A DNA stretch of 64,000 nucleotides, taken from NCBI RefSeq assembly GCF_018474025.1, contig NZ_JAHCTA010000002.1, positions 434,562 to 498,561 on the forward strand, written 5' to 3'. Both the position numbers and the translations under genes were made by a program. This document shows positions 55,751 to 64,000 of this stretch, one piece after another (positions within the stretch are counted from its first letter, which is position 1; every line of letters starts with the position of its first letter). This stretch comes from Alteromonas oceanisediminis (lineage in GTDB: Bacteria; Pseudomonadota; Gammaproteobacteria; Enterobacterales; Alteromonadaceae). The notes beneath the pieces were generated by a model. It had not been told where the DNA came from. It saw nothing but the letters and a program-made list of their open reading frames with translations, and did not search any database.

Positions 55751-56731
55751 ATGAGTCAACATCAATCGCGTATCTCGCTGACGGCAGAGACTGACATTCA
55801 GGTGCATGGTTTACGCTTAGATCAGGCAATTGCTAATTTGTTCCCTGAATATTCGCGATCCAAGCTAAAAACATGGATCCTTGAGGGGTGTGTGTCGATT
55901 GATGGCGATGTATGTACTACACCGCGTCATAAGCTATCTGGTTTCGAAAAGATTGACATCGAAGCGATTGCTGAAGTTCAAGTAGAGCACCAAGCGCAAT
56001 CAATTGCACTGAATATTGTTTATGAAGACGATGATATTCTGGTTATCAATAAGCCGACAGATCTTGTGGTGCATCCGGGAGCAGGTAACAGTCAGGGAAC
56101 GATGCTCAATGCCCTGTTAGCTCATGTTCCAACGATTAATACCGTGCCGCGCGCTGGCATCGTACATCGTTTGGATAAGGACACGACTGGGCTTATGGTA
56201 GTGGCAAAAACGCTGGGTGCGCAGACGCACTTGGTAGAGCAGTTACAATCGCGCACCATGAGTCGGGAGTACGAAGCCGTTGTGACCGGCACTTTGGTTG
56301 CTGGCGGATTGGTTGACGAGCCTATCGGTCGCCACCAAACAAAGCGGACTTTGATGGCGGTGCGAGAGACAGGTAAACCTGCTGTCACACATTATCGCGT
56401 CATGAAAAAGTTTCGCTCTCACACACATTTGCGTTTAAAACTTGAGTCAGGCCGAACACATCAAATCCGAGTTCATATGGCCCACATCAAGCATCCGATT
56501 GTCGGTGACCCAGCGTATGGCGGGCGTCCTCGTATTCCCAAAAACGCCACAGAGGATTTGTTGCAATCGCTTCGCACGTTCAAACGTCAGGCCTTGCATG
56601 CTGCGCAGCTTTCATTGTTTCATCCGGTATCCGAAGAATGGATGACATGGCAAGCGCCGTTACCGACTGACATACAGGAACTGCTCGGCCATCTCGCCAG
56701 CGATACTCAATTGCACGGTTTTGATGACTGA
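55751..56731 (+). CDS. rluD: 23S rRNA pseudouridine synthase D
   Basis: Makes pseudouridines 1911, 1915 and 1917 of 23S rRNA. The 326-residue protein has an N-terminal S4 domain (LRLDQAIANLFPEYSRSKLK), the catalytic HRLDKDTTGLMVVAK, and the C-terminal ESGRTHQIRVHMAHI and GDPAYGG motifs. AAAGG precedes the ATG. It overlaps pgeF by 8 bases, and the order bamD/rluD-pgeF-clpB is that of E. coli and Pseudomonas. Confidence 0.97.
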   Translation: MSQHQSRISLTAETDIQVHGLRLDQAIANLFPEYSRSKLKTWILEGCVSIDGDVCTTPRHKLSGFEKIDIEAIAEVQVEHQAQSIALNIVYEDDDILVINKPTDLVVHPGAGNSQGTMLNALLAHVPTINTVPRAGIVHRLDKDTTGLMVVAKTLGAQTHLVEQLQSRTMSREYEAVVTGTLVAGGLVDEPIGRHQTKRTLMAVRETGKPAVTHYRVMKKFRSHTHLRLKLESGRTHQIRVHMAHIKHPIVGDPAYGGRPRIPKNATEDLLQSLRTFKRQALHAAQLSLFHPVSEEWMTWQAPLPTDIQELLGHLASDTQLHGFDD

Positions 56732-57464
56732 GCAAACGTCCGTTGTGTATCCTGAATGGCATGTTCCTCAACATGTTAAGGCGTTCACAACAACGCGATT
56801 AGGCGGCGTGAGCGAGGGCAGTTGTTCTTCACTCAATGTGGGTTTGCACGTCGGCGACAACCCTCAGTGCGTAGAAGCAAATCGCGATCGCGTTCCGTAC
56901 TCACAGCACATTCACTGGTTAAATCAAACCCACAGTAGTCGTTGTATTGCTTTACCCAGCAATCAGCATACTGCAGATGCGAGCTACACCTCTACCGTCA
57001 ACGTGGCGTGTGCTGTGATGACGGCAGATTGCTTACCCCTACTGATGACCGACGGTGCAGGCTCAACCGTGGCAGCGGTACATGCGGGATACGAGGGGTT
57101 GCGCAATGGCATTATCGCAAAAACCATCAACCAAGCCTTTGATCAAGTGCCTCGAGCAAACATCAATGTTTGGATAGGGCCAGCCATCGGCGTGTGTCAT
57201 TATGAAGTCAGTGTTGACATGGCAGGACCTTTCTTACCGTTACCAAATGCAGTGAAAGCGTCTCCGCTGGGCTCAGCCAAGCGTATGCTTGACCTCAAAT
57301 TAATCGCATCCCATCAACTGACTGAACTTGGACTGACTAGGATTATTGTGAGTCAGCAGTGTACATATTGCGACGATCAGCGTTTTTTTTCCTATCGGCG
57401 AGCGACTCATCAAGGGGATAGCAACTGCGGCCGCATGGTCAGTGTCATCTGTAAATTAGGTTAG
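56724..57464 (+). CDS. pgeF: Purine nucleoside phosphorylase/polyphenol oxidase family protein (YfiH, PgeF)
   Basis: A 246-residue zinc/copper enzyme of the YfiH family; members act as purine nucleosidases and help peptidoglycan editing. The ATG at 56724 overlaps the end of rluD. Marks are NVGLHVGDNP, LNQTHSSRC, MTADCLPLLM, VHAGYEGLRNG and CTYCDDQRFFSYRR, which carry the metal-binding histidine and cysteine residues. It is followed by clpB. Confidence 0.93.
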   Translation: MTEQTSVVYPEWHVPQHVKAFTTTRLGGVSEGSCSSLNVGLHVGDNPQCVEANRDRVPYSQHIHWLNQTHSSRCIALPSNQHTADASYTSTVNVACAVMTADCLPLLMTDGAGSTVAAVHAGYEGLRNGIIAKTINQAFDQVPRANINVWIGPAIGVCHYEVSVDMAGPFLPLPNAVKASPLGSAKRMLDLKLIASHQLTELGLTRIIVSQQCTYCDDQRFFSYRRATHQGDSNCGRMVSVICKLG

Positions 57465-57516
57465 CAAATAGGGTGTCATGAGTTTGTTTGCCATGGTGTT
57501 AATTTGATTATCAACG

Positions 57517-57545
57517 CTTGAATGTCGTTTATTAAATACCCACAT
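57517..57545 (+). promoter_or_regulatory. Sigma-32-type heat-shock promoter of clpB
   Basis: CTTGAAT (57517-57523), 15 bases, then CCCACAT (57539-57545). This fits the heat-shock consensus CTTGAAA, 11-16 bases, CCCATNT with one clear mismatch in each half, and lies 36 bases before clpB, which is a classic heat-shock gene. Confidence 0.6.
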
Positions 57546-57580
57546 AGGCACTAGGGTAAAACGTAATCAGGAATATCATT

Positions 57581-60151
57581 ATGCGTTTAGACAGATTCAC
57601 CAGCAAATTTCAGGTGGCCATTTCTGATGCACAATCCATCGCATTAGGCCGAGATCACCAATACATTGAACCCGTGCATTTAATGACTGCTTTACTCAAT
57701 CAGCAGGGGAGTTCATTGCGTGGGCTTTTTGAGCATGCTGGAGTGAAAGTCAATTCACTACGTTCGGCGCTTGCTGAATCAGTAGAAAGGTTACCACGTG
57801 TTGACGGTATCGGCGGAGATGTGCAATTAGCAAAAGAGTCTGTCGTGCTTTTGAACCTGTGTGACAAAATTGCACAGCAGCGCAAAGATGATTACATCAC
57901 GTCAGAAATTTTCGTGCTGGCCGCGCTTCAGGATAAAGGTAAGTTGGGCGAATTGCTGCGCGCTGCCGGCGCGACTGAGAAGAACATCTCTGCGGCTATT
58001 GAGTCGATGCGCGGTGGGCAAAAAGTGACTGATCCCAATGCGGAAGATGTTAGGCAGGCACTCGAAAAATACACGACCGACCTGACCGAACGTGCTGAGC
58101 AAGGGAAATTAGATCCCGTCATTGGCAGAGATGACGAAATTCGTCGAACTGTTCAAGTCTTGCAGCGCCGCACAAAGAATAACCCTGTGCTCATTGGTGA
58201 GCCAGGCGTGGGTAAAACAGCGATTGTTGAAGGTCTTGCACAGCGAATAGTGAATGGCGAGGTGCCTGAAGGGCTTAAGGACAAGCGCGTGCTGTCTCTG
58301 GACATGGGGGCGCTTGTTGCGGGTGCGAAGTTTCGTGGAGAATTTGAAGAACGTCTCAAAGCGGTGCTCAATGAGCTATCAAAGGAGGAAGGGCGAGTCA
58401 TTCTGTTTATTGACGAGTTGCATACCATGGTAGGCGCTGGTAAAGGCGATGGTGCAATGGATGCAGGTAACATGTTGAAACCTGCGCTTGCCCGCGGCGA
58501 GCTGCATTGCGTTGGTGCAACCACGTTGGATGAATACCGTCAGTACATCGAAAAAGACGCGGCGCTTGAGCGACGTTTTCAGAAAGTGTTAGTTGAGCAG
58601 CCCAGTGTCGAAGATACCATTGCGATATTGCGTGGGCTCAAAGAACGCTATGAACTGCATCATTCAGTTGATATCACCGATCCTGCCATTGTTGCAGCGG
58701 CCACGTTGTCACAACGGTATATCAGTGATCGCCAGCTACCGGATAAAGCCATTGATCTCATTGATGAAGCAGCGTCCAGTATTCGTCTGCAAATTGATTC
58801 AAAGCCTGAGGAAATGGATCGCCTAGAACGTCGCATTATACAACTTAAGTTAGAAGAGCAAGCGTTGGCGAAGGAGACTGACGATGCCAGTCACAAGCGC
58901 CTTGAAATTATTGAGCTAGAGCGGGAGCAACTTGAGCTGAAGTACGCTGAGCTAGACAAAGTCTGGCGCAGCGAGAAAGACGCGATGCAGGGGACTCAAT
59001 CCATCAAGTCTGAACTTGAGCAGGCTAAACTGGATTTGGAAATAGCGCGCCGGGCGTCTGATCTGAGCCGCATGTCCGAATTACAATATGGTCGTATTCC
59101 TGAGCTTGAGCTAAAGCTCGAGCATGCAACCGAGAATGAAAATATTGAAACGCAGTTGCTTAAAAACAAGGTGACTGATGCTGAAATAGCCGAAGTGCTG
59201 TCTCGCTGGACGGGTATTCCGGTCTCTAAGATGCTGGAAGGTGAACGCGACAAACTGATACGTATGGAGGAAGCGTTGCACCATCGCGTTGTTGGTCAGG
59301 ATGAAGCTGTCGCGGCGGTTGCGAATGCGATCCGGCGCACACGCGCGGGGTTAGCCGATCCCAATCGCCCCATCGGTTCATTCCTCTTTCTGGGGCCAAC
59401 CGGCGTCGGTAAAACAGAGTTATGTAAATCTTTGGCCAGTTTCATGTTTGATACTGAGCAAGCGATGGTACGTATCGATATGTCTGAGTTTATGGAAAAG
59501 CACAGCGTATCTCGTTTGGTCGGGGCGCCTCCCGGCTACGTCGGTTATGAGGAAGGCGGCTATTTGACTGAAGCGGTGCGACGCAAGCCGTACTCAGTTA
59601 TTTTGCTGGATGAAGTGGAAAAGGCGCACCCAGATGTATTCAACATTTTGTTGCAGGTGTTGGATGATGGTCGGCTCACGGATGGGCAGGGAAGAACGGT
59701 TGACTTCAAAAATACGGTTGTGATCATGACGTCGAATCTTGGCTCCGACGTGATACAAGACAAACATGAACAAAGCCAGTATGAAGAAATGAAATCGATG
59801 GTGATGTCGGTTGTCGGGCAACATTTCCGTCCAGAATTTATTAATCGGGTGGACGATATTGTGGTTTTCCATCCGCTCGGTAGAGAACAAATTAAGTCCA
59901 TCGCATTAATTCAAATGACTGCGCTGCGGCAGCGGTTGGTGGATAAAGGCTACAAGCTGGAACTTTCAGGTGCTGCGTTGGACAAGATTGCGGATGCGGG
60001 TTTTGATCCTGTGTACGGTGCAAGACCACTCAAACGTGCGATCCAAACCTACATAGAAAACCCGTTGGCGAATATGTTGTTGTCCGGCGATGTTTTGCCG
60101 GAAAGTACTATTAGAATAGGCATTAAAGATGGAGAGCTCGCCATCGAGTGA
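57581..60151 (+). CDS. clpB: Chaperone ClpB
   Basis: Hexameric AAA+ disaggregase that resolubilises aggregates with DnaK. The 856-residue protein contains the N-terminal ClpN domain, the first ATPase (Walker A GEPGVGKT near residue 206, Walker [16 protein letters not shown]), a coiled-coil M domain (about 410-520), and the second ATPase (GPTGVGKT near residue 604, [14 protein letters not shown]). No ClpP-binding loop is expected or seen. An upstream sigma-32-like promoter and a downstream hairpin frame it as a single unit. Confidence 0.98.
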   Translation: MRLDRFTSKFQVAISDAQSIALGRDHQYIEPVHLMTALLNQQGSSLRGLFEHAGVKVNSLRSALAESVERLPRVDGIGGDVQLAKESVVLLNLCDKIAQQRKDDYITSEIFVLAALQDKGKLGELLRAAGATEKNISAAIESMRGGQKVTDPNAEDVRQALEKYTTDLTERAEQGKLDPVIGRDDEIRRTVQVLQRRTKNNPVLIGEPGVGKTAIVEGLAQRIVNGEVPEGLKDKRVLSLDMGALVAGAKFRGEFEERLKAVLNELSKEEGRVILFIDELHTMVGAGKGDGAMDAGNMLKPALARGELHCVGATTLDEYRQYIEKDAALERRFQKVLVEQPSVEDTIAILRGLKERYELHHSVDITDPAIVAAATLSQRYISDRQLPDKAIDLIDEAASSIRLQIDSKPEEMDRLERRIIQLKLEEQALAKETDDASHKRLEIIELEREQLELKYAELDKVWRSEKDAMQGTQSIKSELEQAKLDLEIARRASDLSRMSELQYGRIPELELKLEHATENENIETQLLKNKVTDAEIAEVLSRWTGIPVSKMLEGERDKLIRMEEALHHRVVGQDEAVAAVANAIRRTRAGLADPNRPIGSFLFLGPTGVGKTELCKSLASFMFDTEQAMVRIDMSEFMEKHSVSRLVGAPPGYVGYEEGGYLTEAVRRKPYSVILLDEVEKAHPDVFNILLQVLDDGRLTDGQGRTVDFKNTVVIMTSNLGSDVIQDKHEQSQYEEMKSMVMSVVGQHFRPEFINRVDDIVVFHPLGREQIKSIALIQMTALRQRLVDKGYKLELSGAALDKIADAGFDPVYGARPLKRAIQTYIENPLANMLLSGDVLPESTIRIGIKDGELAIE

Positions 60152-60165
60152 TGGCGAGTAATTTT
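60137..60165 (+). terminator. Terminator of clpB
   Basis: CTCGCCATC (60137-60145) and GATGGCGAG (60150-60158) form a perfect 9-bp stem with a 4-base loop, followed by TAATTTT. It includes the last codons and the stop of clpB and lies just before the convergent PrsT-like gene's end. Confidence 0.75.
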
Positions 60166-60184
60166 GCAATGATCAGCGCAGGCC

Positions 60185-62998
60185 TTAGTTTAGCGATTCA
60201 AAGAGCGCTTTCGCTGCTGCTATTTCGATGAAGTCTTGACCGCTATTGAGCGCTCGTTCGATTTCTCGCTTACCTTCATCCTGATTACCCAATTGCAATA
60301 GCGTGTAGCCTAAGTGGTACTGGATGCTAGGGTCGGTTGAATTCATTGCGTACGCTCGGCGAAGTAATTGCAATCCCTGTTCATGTTGACCGTTAAGGGT
60401 TTGAGCCCAGCCGTAGGTATCAACTATTGACGGGTTGTCCGGGTTTAACTCAAACGCTTCAGCGGCAAGTTGTAGCGCTTGATCGAGTTGCGCGTTAAAG
60501 ATTTTAACGTTAGCCAGGTTATTCAGCACACGCGCTCGGTTGCCATAGTCTTTTTGCATCGCCAAGTATTCAAGATGAGGCTCGGCGAGTGAGAAAGACG
60601 AGTAATTCAGGTAGTGGTCTGCCAGTAGATTGCGGTGAAACAACAACTCAGGACTTTCTTTAAGCGCTGACTCCAGTAGTGAGGAAAAGTCATCACGTTG
60701 ATCAGTTGTGGGCACAAGGAGAAACATTTTGAGTAGCGCACGGTTGAACGTGATGTCGCTTTCAACGGCCAGTTTGAAGAATTCATAGGCAGACGCACTG
60801 TTACCTTTACTTTGTGCAATGTCGCCCCTCAGCAAATACGTGTTGGCTGTCTTACCGCTGCTTTCTTCTAACGCATTCAATAATTGCTCGGCTTTCGATA
60901 TCTCGTTCAGTGCGAGATGAGTTCTGATCCGTTCAAAGCTAATGAGTTGACTGGTGGGAGAGAGCTCGGCTGCAGCTTCTAAGCTGGTGAGCGCACCGCG
61001 GTAATCTTCAATGGATGCTTGGCGTAGTGCCAAATTGTAAAGTCTTGTCGGATCATCCTGCCATAACAAACCGAGCTTTTTGAACTCAGCCTTGGCTTTG
61101 TCGGTTTCTTCCAAGCCTATTAAAATACGGGCTTTCAATAACGTGTTCTCTGGCGTTACTTCAGTGCGTTTGATGAGAGTATTCAATTCACGTTCTGCTT
61201 GAGCAAAACGCTCCGCTCTGATCAAAATCTCAATGTAGTTTTCTCGAGCGATAATTGCGGACGGATATTTCGCTAAGTAGTCATTTAGCCGACGAAGTGC
61301 GGCTGCAGGTCGCTGTGTATTAGCCTCTAATCGCGCCATTAACACTACACTTTGTTCATGGCTAGGAAGTTGCGCTAACAAATCAACTAACAGTGACTCC
61401 GCTTTATCGAAACTGTCCATCGAGGCATACACTGTGGCTAGATTAAATTTGGCAGAAAAATGGTCAGGCATTTGCTGCAGACTGCGCTCTAGCAGAGGCC
61501 TTGCCTCACGATGTTGGCCGTTCTTTATCAATGCGGCTGCTTTCAAGTTCAGGAAATCTGCGTCGTCAGGGCTATTTTTTAACAGAGTATCCATTTCCGC
61601 AATGGCTTGTTCAAACTGCCCGTTCTCTAAAAGCAATCGACTGCGCTCAATGATAAACGCTTCTGTGTCGCGAACATCGGGCTGGTTCAGTATCGTTATT
61701 GCTTGGTCAAAACGGCCCCGGTAACTGCTCACTCTGGCATCTAACAGTTTGATCAGGGCAAGTGTGGGGTAGCGCTCCGACAGTCGCTCGACAAGTGAGA
61801 TGGCGCGGTGCATCCGATTACTGTTGAGATAGGCATCTACCGCAATGCTCGCGAGTTCAAGATTTTCTTCCACGGTTTCTGGAAAACGCTCCAATAATTT
61901 GATCGCGTCTCCGGTCTCATCTAACTTCATGTGCACATCGACCAGAAACACGATAGCTTGTTCTGGGGAATCAGACATTTGTACATATTCTGCTAGATAG
62001 CCGCGGGCTGACTCGTACTCACCTTTCGCAAATTGTGCAATACCTTGAATAAACACGAACTCAGGCGCTTCGGCCGCAAGCAATGGCGGCATTGCAGAGA
62101 TTGCGTTGCTGAGCGAACTTAATAGTTGTTCAGCATCATCAGGGCGATTGGATTTTACATTAATCCAACTCTTAATCAGCATTCCCATCGGATCCATGGG
62201 AGTATCTTCAAGTATGTTGTCAACCAAGTTTTCTGCTTCATTAAGACGATCTTGTCGTACATACAAGGTGGTTAAATTTCTGATCAGCATAGGATCATCA
62301 GGCGTTAATTCGAGGCCCTTCAGATAAATGTTTTCAGCCGCATCATCATTGTCTTGTGCGATGTAAACATCAGCCTTGATACGTAGAGACGAGGTGTTAT
62401 TCGGCGCGAGAGCCAGTGCTTTGTCAACGTAGTTTGAGGCAGTAGATATGTCTTTCTGTTTCAGATTTACATCCGCTAAAACGTTATAAATACCGACGCT
62501 TTGGTGGTTCTGAGTGATCAGTGTTTCAAGCAAGTTTTCGGCCGTATCGAGCTGGTCAGACAGCATATAAGCTGTTGCTTTAACGACTTTAAGATCGACT
62601 GCTGCTTGCGGTGTTAGCCGTGCGAATTGTAGTTCGATGACTTCGTTGTATTTTTTCTGCAAGAGGAGGGTGGTTGCTAAGGTTTCAGCAATTAAGCTGG
62701 GATCGCCACCCAGCTCCAATGCTTCAACAAGTTCGATCTCAGCATCCATCGCATAGCCAGACTCAAGCAGCACTTTGCCAATCAATATTTTTGCAGGCAG
62801 ATTATCAGGTTGATCACGAAGACTATTTTTAAGGTGTAAGTAGGCGTCTTCTAACTTTCCTTGTTCATAAGATGACAGCGCTTTTTCATAGAAAGTTGAG
62901 TCTGCGTGGGCAGACTTGCTCATTAAAAGTGTTAACGAGATAAGCAACGCAAGTGCGATAGAAGCGAAGTTCGCTTTGTGCATAGGGAATACGACCAT
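60185..62998 (-). CDS. Large TPR-repeat protein, PrsT-like (PEP-CTERM system)
   Basis: A 937-residue exported protein: basic-hydrophobic signal peptide (about residues 6-32, ending SAHA^DS) followed by some twenty tetratricopeptide repeats in series (for example YEKALSSYEQGKLEDAYLHL). Length, repeat architecture and its neighbour match the PrsT TPR proteins of exosortase/PEP-CTERM systems, although PrsT is often a lipoprotein and this one has no lipobox. Starts at 62998 or 62983 are both possible. It may scaffold export or sorting of PEP-CTERM proteins or of an exopolysaccharide. Confidence 0.75.
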   Translation of the reverse strand: MVVFPMHKANFASIALALLISLTLLMSKSAHADSTFYEKALSSYEQGKLEDAYLHLKNSLRDQPDNLPAKILIGKVLLESGYAMDAEIELVEALELGGDPSLIAETLATTLLLQKKYNEVIELQFARLTPQAAVDLKVVKATAYMLSDQLDTAENLLETLITQNHQSVGIYNVLADVNLKQKDISTASNYVDKALALAPNNTSSLRIKADVYIAQDNDDAAENIYLKGLELTPDDPMLIRNLTTLYVRQDRLNEAENLVDNILEDTPMDPMGMLIKSWINVKSNRPDDAEQLLSSLSNAISAMPPLLAAEAPEFVFIQGIAQFAKGEYESARGYLAEYVQMSDSPEQAIVFLVDVHMKLDETGDAIKLLERFPETVEENLELASIAVDAYLNSNRMHRAISLVERLSERYPTLALIKLLDARVSSYRGRFDQAITILNQPDVRDTEAFIIERSRLLLENGQFEQAIAEMDTLLKNSPDDADFLNLKAAALIKNGQHREARPLLERSLQQMPDHFSAKFNLATVYASMDSFDKAESLLVDLLAQLPSHEQSVVLMARLEANTQRPAAALRRLNDYLAKYPSAIIARENYIEILIRAERFAQAERELNTLIKRTEVTPENTLLKARILIGLEETDKAKAEFKKLGLLWQDDPTRLYNLALRQASIEDYRGALTSLEAAAELSPTSQLISFERIRTHLALNEISKAEQLLNALEESSGKTANTYLLRGDIAQSKGNSASAYEFFKLAVESDITFNRALLKMFLLVPTTDQRDDFSSLLESALKESPELLFHRNLLADHYLNYSSFSLAEPHLEYLAMQKDYGNRARVLNNLANVKIFNAQLDQALQLAAEAFELNPDNPSIVDTYGWAQTLNGQHEQGLQLLRRAYAMNSTDPSIQYHLGYTLLQLGNQDEGKREIERALNSGQDFIEIAAAKALFESLN

Positions 62999-63040
62999 GA
63001 TGTAAAATCACTTGTTGAAGAAAACCGCTCTATATTACCA

Positions 63041-63073
63041 CTAAAATAAAAAAAGCGGACATAGTCCGCTTTT
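63041..63073 (-). terminator. Terminator of the PEP-CTERM gene
   Basis: Read on the minus strand, AAAAGCGGAC and GTCCGCTTTT form a perfect 10-bp stem with a 3-base loop, followed by TTTATTTTAG. It lies directly after the PEP-CTERM gene and before the PrsT-like gene, so the latter needs its own promoter or readthrough. Confidence 0.8.
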
Positions 63074-63095
63074 CAAAAAGTGTTTGGTAACCCGT

Positions 63096-64000
63096 TTACT
63101 GCTTACGGCGACGACGCGTATAAGCAATAGCGGCAAAACCCAGTGACAGTATTGCCAGCGTTCCAGGCTCGCTGACTTCAGCTGTTGGCGTTGATACGAT
63201 AAAGCTTGTTTCAAGTCCAGCCAGTTTAAAACCGTCATTTGCATTAGATAGCGAACCACCAAAAATGGGGTTGTAAGCACTAATCAACCAAAAGCGTGAC
63301 TCAATCATTGAATCTGTTTGCGCATTTCCTTTTAGGCTGTACATGCCTTGGGCGTCTTGGTAGTCACCAATTTTTTGCCAACCGTTGCTTAGGAAAGTGC
63401 CCCAAGTGGAGCTCGCTGAGAAAAATGAACTCACGCTGCTGGCAGCGCCGTTGTAAGCAATAACGCTCACATCAGCTTTTCTAGTGTTATTATTGGTGCC
63501 TACGTGAGTGGCCCAGCCAAGCTTAATTTTGTCGAGTGCCACGGCACGGCTAAATTGCACTAACACGGCGTCGTAATCGTTATAACCAGCACCAGAGTAG
63601 TTAGGAATATTGTCAATCGAATGCTGTGGCGCGCCACCTTCACCGTCTTGGTTCTCAATACCTAGGCTGTTGCCATAATATTTTAACTTGGCATTTCTGA
63701 TGTACGGGTCTTTTTCAGTGGAACCATTAGCGGGCGAGGTGCCTGATGTATTACACTCAGGTGCCGCAGGGTCACTGGTACAAATAGACGTGCTGCCAGC
63801 CGTTTCAGACCAAGCCGTTACGTTAATAGAAACACCATCATCGCCTGTCCAGGCAATGTGGTTGCCGTGATTGTCGCCATTGACAACTTTAGTGCTATTC
63901 GCGCTATCAATCACGCGATTGTTGAAACGCCAAGACTGATCATACTCAGTGTCAACGCTGGCGAATGCTGGTGCTGTCAATAGCGCAAAGGCTACTGCCG
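63096..64000 (-). CDS. PEP-CTERM sorting-signal protein (5' end outside window)
   Basis: The C-terminal 24 residues form a sorting signal: SEPGTLAILSLGFAA, hydrophobic helix, then a basic RRRRKQ end, as recognised by exosortase. The rest is an exported, Asn/Ser/Gly-rich extracellular domain of about 265 residues with two cysteines (SICTSD, PECNTS). The upstream frame stays open to the end of the window and encodes the end of a signal peptide (AFALLTAPAFA^SVD), so only the first residues are missing. Function unknown; such proteins are usually surface or biofilm-matrix components. No exosortase gene is in the window. Confidence 0.85.
   Translation of the reverse strand, partial: AVAFALLTAPAFASVDTEYDQSWRFNNRVIDSANSTKVVNGDNHGNHIAWTGDDGVSINVTAWSETAGSTSICTSDPAAPECNTSGTSPANGSTEKDPYIRNAKLKYYGNSLGIENQDGEGGAPQHSIDNIPNYSGAGYNDYDAVLVQFSRAVALDKIKLGWATHVGTNNNTRKADVSVIAYNGAASSVSSFFSASSTWGTFLSNGWQKIGDYQDAQGMYSLKGNAQTDSMIESRFWLISAYNPIFGGSLSNANDGFKLAGLETSFIVSTPTAEVSEPGTLAILSLGFAAIAYTRRRRKQ

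Overview
The window reads as a chromosomal segment of a Gram-negative gammaproteobacterium, probably marine or aquatic, with moderate GC. Evidence for this is the classic gene orders ileS-lspA-fkpB-ispH, ygfZ/sdhE-ygfX/nadB/rpoE-rseABC/lepA-lepB-rnc-era, glyA-nrdR-ribD-ribE-ribBA-ribH-nusB-thiL-pgpA and xseB-ispA-dxs, together with BamD, LpxD, a sodium-type flagellar stator (PomAB) and a type IV pilus tip cluster. I cannot name the genus. A PEP-CTERM protein and a PrsT-like TPR protein at the right end suggest a lineage with an exosortase system. No IS element, prophage, CRISPR array, tRNA or rRNA was seen. The window is densely coding, and no gene-free stretch exceeds about 200 bases.

Layout. 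1-3.2 kb: end of ileS, then lspA, an FKBP and ispH, closed by a hairpin terminator. 3.3-10.1 kb: the pilus tip operon pilV-pilW-pilX-pilY1-pilE. 10.1-12 kb: glnB and nadE on the minus strand, then a separate FimT/FimU-type pseudopilin. 12-16 kb: SlyD-like FKBP, ygfZ, sdhE-ygfX and nadB. 16.2-24.2 kb: the envelope-stress operon rpoE-rseA-rseB-rseC with a self-regulated promoter, then lepA-lepB-rnc-era-pdxH-tatD. 25-32.6 kb: SMP-family gene and serB (divergent), a periplasmic catalase-like protein, a large tandem PilZ protein, radA and a small lipoprotein. 32.7-36.9 kb: ettA, a solitary lpxD and glyA. 36.9-42.8 kb: nrdR, riboflavin genes, nusB, thiL and pgpA. 42.8-47.7 kb: dxs-ispA-xseB (minus) and pomAB (plus). 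47.7-54.7 kb: an ECF sigma/ChrR regulon (see below). 54.8-60.2 kb: bamD, rluD-pgeF and clpB with a heat-shock promoter. 60.2-64 kb: PrsT-like TPR protein and the 3' part of a PEP-CTERM protein gene.

The most interesting block is 47.7-54.7 kb. An ECF sigma factor with a complete ChrR-type zinc anti-sigma lies next to a tightly coupled minus-strand operon: NTF2-like, SDR, FAD oxidoreductase, DUF1365, cyclopropane-fatty-acid synthase-like, then possibly an EVE-domain protein. A LON-substrate-binding-domain gene lies between them. By reading the intergenic DNA I found the same bipartite promoter motif (TGATCT or close, 16 bases, CGTAAC or close) in front of the sigma gene, the lipid operon and the LON-domain gene. 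This makes a self-contained, probably photo-oxidative or singlet-oxygen-responsive lipid-modification regulon.

Other points worth attention are a PilY1 whose von Willebrand domain appears split by two similar beta-rich modules, a possible AUA start codon in the SMP-family gene, an isolated lpxD, a very large two-PilZ protein, and a perfect 9-bp inverted repeat upstream of the pilus operon.
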